Shown here: positions 60,519 to 64,000 of the stretch, piece by piece
How positions within the stretch are numbered: the first letter of the stretch is position 1
Layout of the letters: every line of letters starts with the position of its first letter
DNA from: Pseudomonas yangonensis
Lineage (GTDB): Bacteria; Pseudomonadota; Gammaproteobacteria; Pseudomonadales; Pseudomonadaceae
Assembly: GCF_009932725.1 (NCBI RefSeq)
Contig: NZ_BLJU01000006.1
Location: 35,807-99,806, forward strand
DNA length: 64,000 nucleotides
Reading direction: 5' to 3'
The notes under the pieces: model-generated
Database searches by the model: none
What the model was told of the DNA's origin: nothing
The model's input: the letters and a program-made list of their open reading frames with translations, nothing else
Position numbers and translations under genes: made by a program

Positions 60519-62387
60519 ATGCTCAATAAATATCCTCTGTGGAAGTACCTGCTGATTCTGTCCGTACTGGCGATCGGCCTGGTCTACTCCATTCCCAATC
60601 TCTATCCAGATGATCCTGCCGTACAGATCAGCGGTGCCAGTTCGGCGCTGAGCATCGAGCAGACGGACGTCGACCGCGCCAGCAAGGCGCTGACCGATGC
60701 CGGCATTGCCGTCAAGGCTGCCAGCATCGACGAGCGTGGCCGTGGCGGCCTGATTCGTCTGACCAAGCAGGATGACCAGTTGCCGGCCAAGGACATCGTC
60801 CGCCGCACGCTGGGCGATGACTACGTAGTGGCGCTGAACCTGGCGCAAACCACCCCTGACTGGCTGCGCAGCCTGGGTGCGAGCCCGATGAAGCTCGGCC
60901 TGGACCTGTCCGGCGGTGTGCACTTCCTGCTGGAAGTCGACATGGACAAGGCGCTGGATGTGCGCCGCAAGGTCTACGAAGGCGAGATCAAGAGCCTGCT
61001 GCGCAAGGAGCGCGTACGCTACCGCAGCATGCCGGAAAGCAACGGTCGCATTCAGCTCGGCTTTGCCGACAGCGACACGCTGGAAAAAGCCCAGCGTCTG
61101 ATCCGCAAGGATTACAACGATTTCGAGCTGACCACCGTCGAGCGCAATGGTCAGCAGATTCTGCAACTGGGTCTGACCCAGGCGAAGATTGCCGAGATTC
61201 GCGAATACTCCATTCGCCAGAACCTCACCACGGTACGTAACCGCGTCAACGAGCTTGGCGTGGCCGAGCCGCTGGTGCAGCGCCAGGGCGCCAACCGCAT
61301 CGTGGTCGAGCTGCCGGGTGTGCAGGACACCGCCGAGGCCAAGCGTATCCTCGGCAAGACCGCCAACCTGGAGTTCCGTCTGCAGGCCGATCTCGATGCG
61401 CCGCGCGGTGCGACCGAGGCCTTTGGTTTCCGCGAGGAGGGCCGTCCGCCGGTGCAGCTCGAGCGTGAGCTGATCATCACCGGTGACCAGGTCACCGATG
61501 CGCAGGCCAGCTTCGACGAGAATGGCCGTCCGCAGGTGAACATTCGCCTCGACGGTCACGGTGGCGATCTGATGAACCGCGCTACGCGCAACAACGTCGG
61601 TCGCAGCATGGCGGTGATCTTCATCGAGCAGAAGCCGGTCACCCGCTACGTGCGGCAGACCGTCGACGGTGTCGAGCAGGAAGTCGCCGTTTCCTCGTTC
61701 GTCGAAGAGAAGAAAATCATCAGCCTGGCCACCATTCAGTCGGCACTGGGCAGCCAGTTCCGCATCACTGGCCTGAACGGCCAGGGTGAGTCCTCGGAAC
61801 TGGCGCTGCTGCTGCGCGCCGGTGGCCTGGCGGCGCCGATGTACTTCGCCGAGGAACGCACCATCGGTCCGAGCCTGGGTGCCGAAAACATCGCCAAGGG
61901 TATCGCTTCGACCGAGTGGGCGATGCTCTTCGTGGCCGTCTTCATCATCGCCATCTATCGCTTCTTCGGGGTGCTGGCGACCGTTGCTCTGGCGTTCAAT
62001 CTGGTGCTGCTGGTGGGCCTGATGTCGGCCATCGGCGCGACCCTGACCCTGCCAGGTATCGCCGGTATCGTGCTGACGCTGGGGATGGCGGTGGACGCCA
62101 ACGTGCTGATCTTCTCGCGGATACGTGAAGAACTGGCCAATGGTTTGCCCGTGCAGCGCGCCTTGCATGAAGGCTTCGATCGTGCCTACTCGGCGATTCT
62201 CGACAGTAACCTGACCACCTTGCTGGTGGGCGGCATCCTGTTCGCCATGGGCACCGGACCGGTCAAAGGCTTCGCGGTGACCATGTCTCTGGGCATCATC
62301 ACTTCGATGTTCACAGCCATCATGTTCACCCGAGGTCTGGTCAACCTGATCTTCGGTGGCCGCAACGTCAAGAAGCTGTGGATCTGA
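60519..62387 (+). CDS. secD: Protein translocase subunit SecD
   Basis: A 622-residue RND-superfamily membrane protein that uses the proton gradient to help proteins leave SecYEG on the periplasmic side. One N-terminal TM is followed by a large periplasmic region with LGLDLSGGVHFLLEVDMDKAL. Five C-terminal TMs include GIVLTLGMAVDANVLIFSRIREEL, the conserved Asp-Asn TM4 proton path, and GTGPVKGFAVTMSLGIITSMF. Its length is normal for Pseudomonas. secF starts 9 bases later. Confidence 0.96.
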   Translation: MLNKYPLWKYLLILSVLAIGLVYSIPNLYPDDPAVQISGASSALSIEQTDVDRASKALTDAGIAVKAASIDERGRGGLIRLTKQDDQLPAKDIVRRTLGDDYVVALNLAQTTPDWLRSLGASPMKLGLDLSGGVHFLLEVDMDKALDVRRKVYEGEIKSLLRKERVRYRSMPESNGRIQLGFADSDTLEKAQRLIRKDYNDFELTTVERNGQQILQLGLTQAKIAEIREYSIRQNLTTVRNRVNELGVAEPLVQRQGANRIVVELPGVQDTAEAKRILGKTANLEFRLQADLDAPRGATEAFGFREEGRPPVQLERELIITGDQVTDAQASFDENGRPQVNIRLDGHGGDLMNRATRNNVGRSMAVIFIEQKPVTRYVRQTVDGVEQEVAVSSFVEEKKIISLATIQSALGSQFRITGLNGQGESSELALLLRAGGLAAPMYFAEERTIGPSLGAENIAKGIASTEWAMLFVAVFIIAIYRFFGVLATVALAFNLVLLVGLMSAIGATLTLPGIAGIVLTLGMAVDANVLIFSRIREELANGLPVQRALHEGFDRAYSAILDSNLTTLLVGGILFAMGTGPVKGFAVTMSLGIITSMFTAIMFTRGLVNLIFGGRNVKKLWI

Positions 62388-62396
62388 GGTGCAGCC

Positions 62397-63314
62397 ATGA
62401 TCAAATCAACCATTCGTTTCATGGCGATCCGCAATATCGCCTTCTCCATTACGGTCGTGCTGACGCTGATCGGTCTCGGGGCGCTGTTCACCAAGGGGCT
62501 TAATTTCGGCCTGGATTTCACTGGTGGCACCCTGATCGAGCTGCAGTACGAGCAGCCAGCCAATCTCGATCTGATCAAGACCGAGCTGGGCCAGGCGGGT
62601 TACAACGATGCCGTGGTGCAGAGTTTCGGCGCCAGCACCGATGTGCTGGTACGCCTGGCTGGCGACGATCCCGACCTCGGCAATCAGGTCGCAACTGCGC
62701 TGCGCAAAGTCGATGAGGCGATGCGCTTTGAGGTCAAGCGCGTCGAGTTCGTCGGCCCGCAGGTAGGTGAGGAGCTGCGTGACCAGGGCGGTATCGCCAT
62801 GCTCCTGGCACTCGGCGGCATCCTGCTGTACCTGGCGTTCCGCTTCCAGTGGAAGTTCGGCGTTGGTGCCATCGCATCCTTGGTGCATGACGTGGTGATC
62901 ACCCTGGGCGTGCTGGCATTCTTTCAGATTCCGTTCGATCTGACCGTGCTGGCTGCCATCCTGGCGATGATCGGCTACTCGCTCAACGACACCATCATCA
63001 TCTACGACCGTATCCGTGAGAACTTCCGTGTGCTGCGCAAGACCTCGCTGATCGACAACGTAGACATTTCAATCACCCAGACCTTGCTGCGTACCATCGC
63101 TACATCGTTGTCCACCGCCCTGGCGTTGTTGGCACTGCTGTTCTTCGGTGGTGACGTGCTGGCAGCCTTCGCCCTGACCTTGCTGGTGGGTGTTGTGGTG
63201 GGAACCTACTCGTCGGTCTATATCGGCGCCACGGTGCTGGTATGGCTTAAGCTCAGCGTGGAGGATCTGATTCCTCCGGTGGCGGAAGCCGAGGCGGACG
63301 ACGGTCGCCCCTGA
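62397..63314 (+). CDS. secF: Protein translocase subunit SecF
   Basis: A 305-residue partner of SecD. GLNFGLDFTGGTLIELQ is the periplasmic start motif and IGYSLNDTIIIYDRIRENFR the TM4 region. GGDVLAAFALTLLVGVVVGTYSSVYIG is the C-terminal TM pair. It ends with an acidic tail. A terminator follows. Confidence 0.96.
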   Translation: MIKSTIRFMAIRNIAFSITVVLTLIGLGALFTKGLNFGLDFTGGTLIELQYEQPANLDLIKTELGQAGYNDAVVQSFGASTDVLVRLAGDDPDLGNQVATALRKVDEAMRFEVKRVEFVGPQVGEELRDQGGIAMLLALGGILLYLAFRFQWKFGVGAIASLVHDVVITLGVLAFFQIPFDLTVLAAILAMIGYSLNDTIIIYDRIRENFRVLRKTSLIDNVDISITQTLLRTIATSLSTALALLALLFFGGDVLAAFALTLLVGVVVGTYSSVYIGATVLVWLKLSVEDLIPPVAEAEADDGRP

Positions 63315-63343
63315 TGATGTGACCGGCTTCAAGAAAGTCAGCG

Positions 63344-63380
63344 AAAGCCGCGGCAAGACGAACTTGTCGCGGCTTTTTGC
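63344..63380 (+). terminator. Terminator of the sec operon
   Basis: AAAGCCGCGGCAAG (63344-63357), short loop, CTTGTCGCGGCTTTTT (63363-63378). A long, slightly imperfect stem and T-run, 30 bases after the secF stop. Confidence 0.93.
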
Positions 63381-63382
63381 TG

Positions 63383-63424
63383 TCCTAGGCGAGGAGAAGG
63401 GCGCGAGTCGCCGAGCCTAGGAGA
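63383..63424 (+). promoter_or_regulatory. Inverted repeat covering the ribosome-binding site of the glycine-zipper gene
   Basis: TCCTAGGC (63383-63390) is the exact reverse complement of GCCTAGGA (63415-63422). The right arm overlaps the AGGAGA Shine-Dalgarno 8-10 bases before ATG 63433, so it could hide it in RNA. The arms are 24 bases apart. It may also serve as an operator on DNA. Confidence 0.4.
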
Positions 63425-63432
63425 CACATAAA

Positions 63433-63975
63433 ATGAACAAGTCAATGTTGGTAGGTGCCGTACTGGGTGCTGTGGGTGTGACCGCTGGTGGTGCTGTGGC
63501 CACTTACAGTCTGGTTGATCGCGGTCCCGACTATGCCGAGGTGCTGGCGGTAACGCCGATCAACGAAACCGTGAAAACACCGCGTGAGGTGTGCAAGGAC
63601 GTGACCGTTACCCGTCAGCGTCCGGTGCAGGATCAGCACCAGATCGCCGGCACTGCTATCGGCGCCATCGCCGGTGGTCTGCTGGGTAATCAGGTTGGCG
63701 GCGGCTCTGGCAAGAAGATCGCCACCGTGGCCGGCGCGGTCGGCGGTGGTTACGCCGGCAACAAGATTCAGGAAGGCATGCAGCAGCGTGACACCTACAC
63801 CACCACTGAAACCCGCTGCAACACCGTGACCGATACCAGCGAGAAGCTGGTGGGCTACGACGTGAAGTATCAACTGGGCGAGAAGGTCGGCACCGTTCGC
63901 ATGGACCGTGATCCGGGCAGCCGTATTCCGGTCAACAAGCAGGGCGAGCTGGTGCTGGTGCAGCAGACTCAGTGA
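63433..63975 (+). CDS. Glycine-zipper 2TM (SlyB/Rick17kDa-like) envelope protein
   Basis: A 180-residue envelope protein. The N-terminus (MLVGAVLGAVGVTAGGAVATYSLV) is an uncleaved or signal-anchor TM. IAGTAIGAIAGGLLGNQVGGGSGKKIATVAGAVGGGYAGNKIQEGMQQ is the glycine-zipper domain of the SlyB/Rickettsia 17-kDa antigen type. A C-terminal soluble part with Cys in TETRCNTVTD pairs with PREVCKDV. It follows secF as in other pseudomonads. Role: outer-membrane or stress-related, unclear. Confidence 0.88.
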   Translation: MNKSMLVGAVLGAVGVTAGGAVATYSLVDRGPDYAEVLAVTPINETVKTPREVCKDVTVTRQRPVQDQHQIAGTAIGAIAGGLLGNQVGGGSGKKIATVAGAVGGGYAGNKIQEGMQQRDTYTTTETRCNTVTDTSEKLVGYDVKYQLGEKVGTVRMDRDPGSRIPVNKQGELVLVQQTQ

Positions 63976-64000
63976 TAAATTCGAGTAATAAAAAAACGCC

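Overview
The window is a stretch of a gamma-proteobacterial chromosome, almost certainly a Pseudomonas. The evidence is the high G+C of most genes, Pseudomonas-type REP palindromes, and gene orders I recall from P. aeruginosa: rhlB / acyl-CoA synthetase / carboxylesterase / amino-acid binding protein / pcs on the left, and valS-holC-pepA / lptFG / csp / tRNA-Leu / queA-tgt-yajC-secD-secF on the right. The species assignment is from memory of those orders and not from a search; a mendocina/oleovorans/stutzeri-like member would fit. Most of the window is core metabolism, envelope and translation genes.

Layout. 0-4.3 kb: the end of an SMP-30-like gene, an exported alpha/beta hydrolase, a cysteine hydrolase coupled to a secreted protein of unknown function, and a catalase. 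4.4-10.9 kb (minus strand): rhlB, an M19 dipeptidase, a cNMP-GGDEF diguanylate cyclase, an acyl-CoA synthetase and a carboxylesterase. 11.0-15.8 kb: the aapJQMP polar amino-acid ABC transporter, behind a clear sigma-54 promoter and a ~320-nt leader. 15.9-21.0 kb: a GlxA-type AraC regulator divergent from a SnoaL-like gene, then pcs, a GIY-YIG gene, a GST, a glutaredoxin and ndpA. 26.8-32.2 kb: a membrane-anchored TAXI protein, two APC permeases around an Lrp-type regulator, and an exported methyltransferase. 32.4-40.8 kb: sbcD and sbcC, unusually separated by an oxidoreductase, a second diguanylate cyclase and a small lipoprotein, then an isochorismatase-like hydrolase. 41.0-47.6 kb: rlmF, an SLC13-type transporter, a small winged-helix protein, nhaD and nhaC. 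47.7-64.0 kb: valS, a hypothetical gene, holC, pepA, lptF-lptG, an RDD protein, a cold-shock gene, tRNA-Leu(CAA), a periplasmic binding protein, queA, tgt, yajC, secD, secF and a glycine-zipper protein.

The most interesting segment is 21.17-26.73 kb. It is a compact six-gene minus-strand operon of clearly lower G+C, placed between the TAXI gene and ndpA. In order of transcription it encodes a small caspase/CHAT-like cysteine peptidase (His76-Cys109), a KAP-family P-loop NTPase, a CbbX/SpoVK-type AAA+ ATPase with a separate N-terminal domain, a short C-terminally anchored membrane protein, a two-TM protein with a cytosolic domain, and a four-TM protein with a charged helical middle. Genes overlap or lie within a few bases of each other, so they probably work as one unit. 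I know of no named system with this composition. The best inference is an ATP-driven, protease-armed, membrane-associated conflict (anti-phage) system.

Other structures worth attention are the sigma-54 promoter of aap, a perfect 28-bp palindrome between aapJ and aapQ, a repeat element inside the aap operon, a 229-bp MITE-like element with 17-bp terminal inverted repeats, several kinds of REP palindrome, and the split sbcD/sbcC locus. I see no CRISPR array, integrase, rRNA or recognisable complete insertion sequence.
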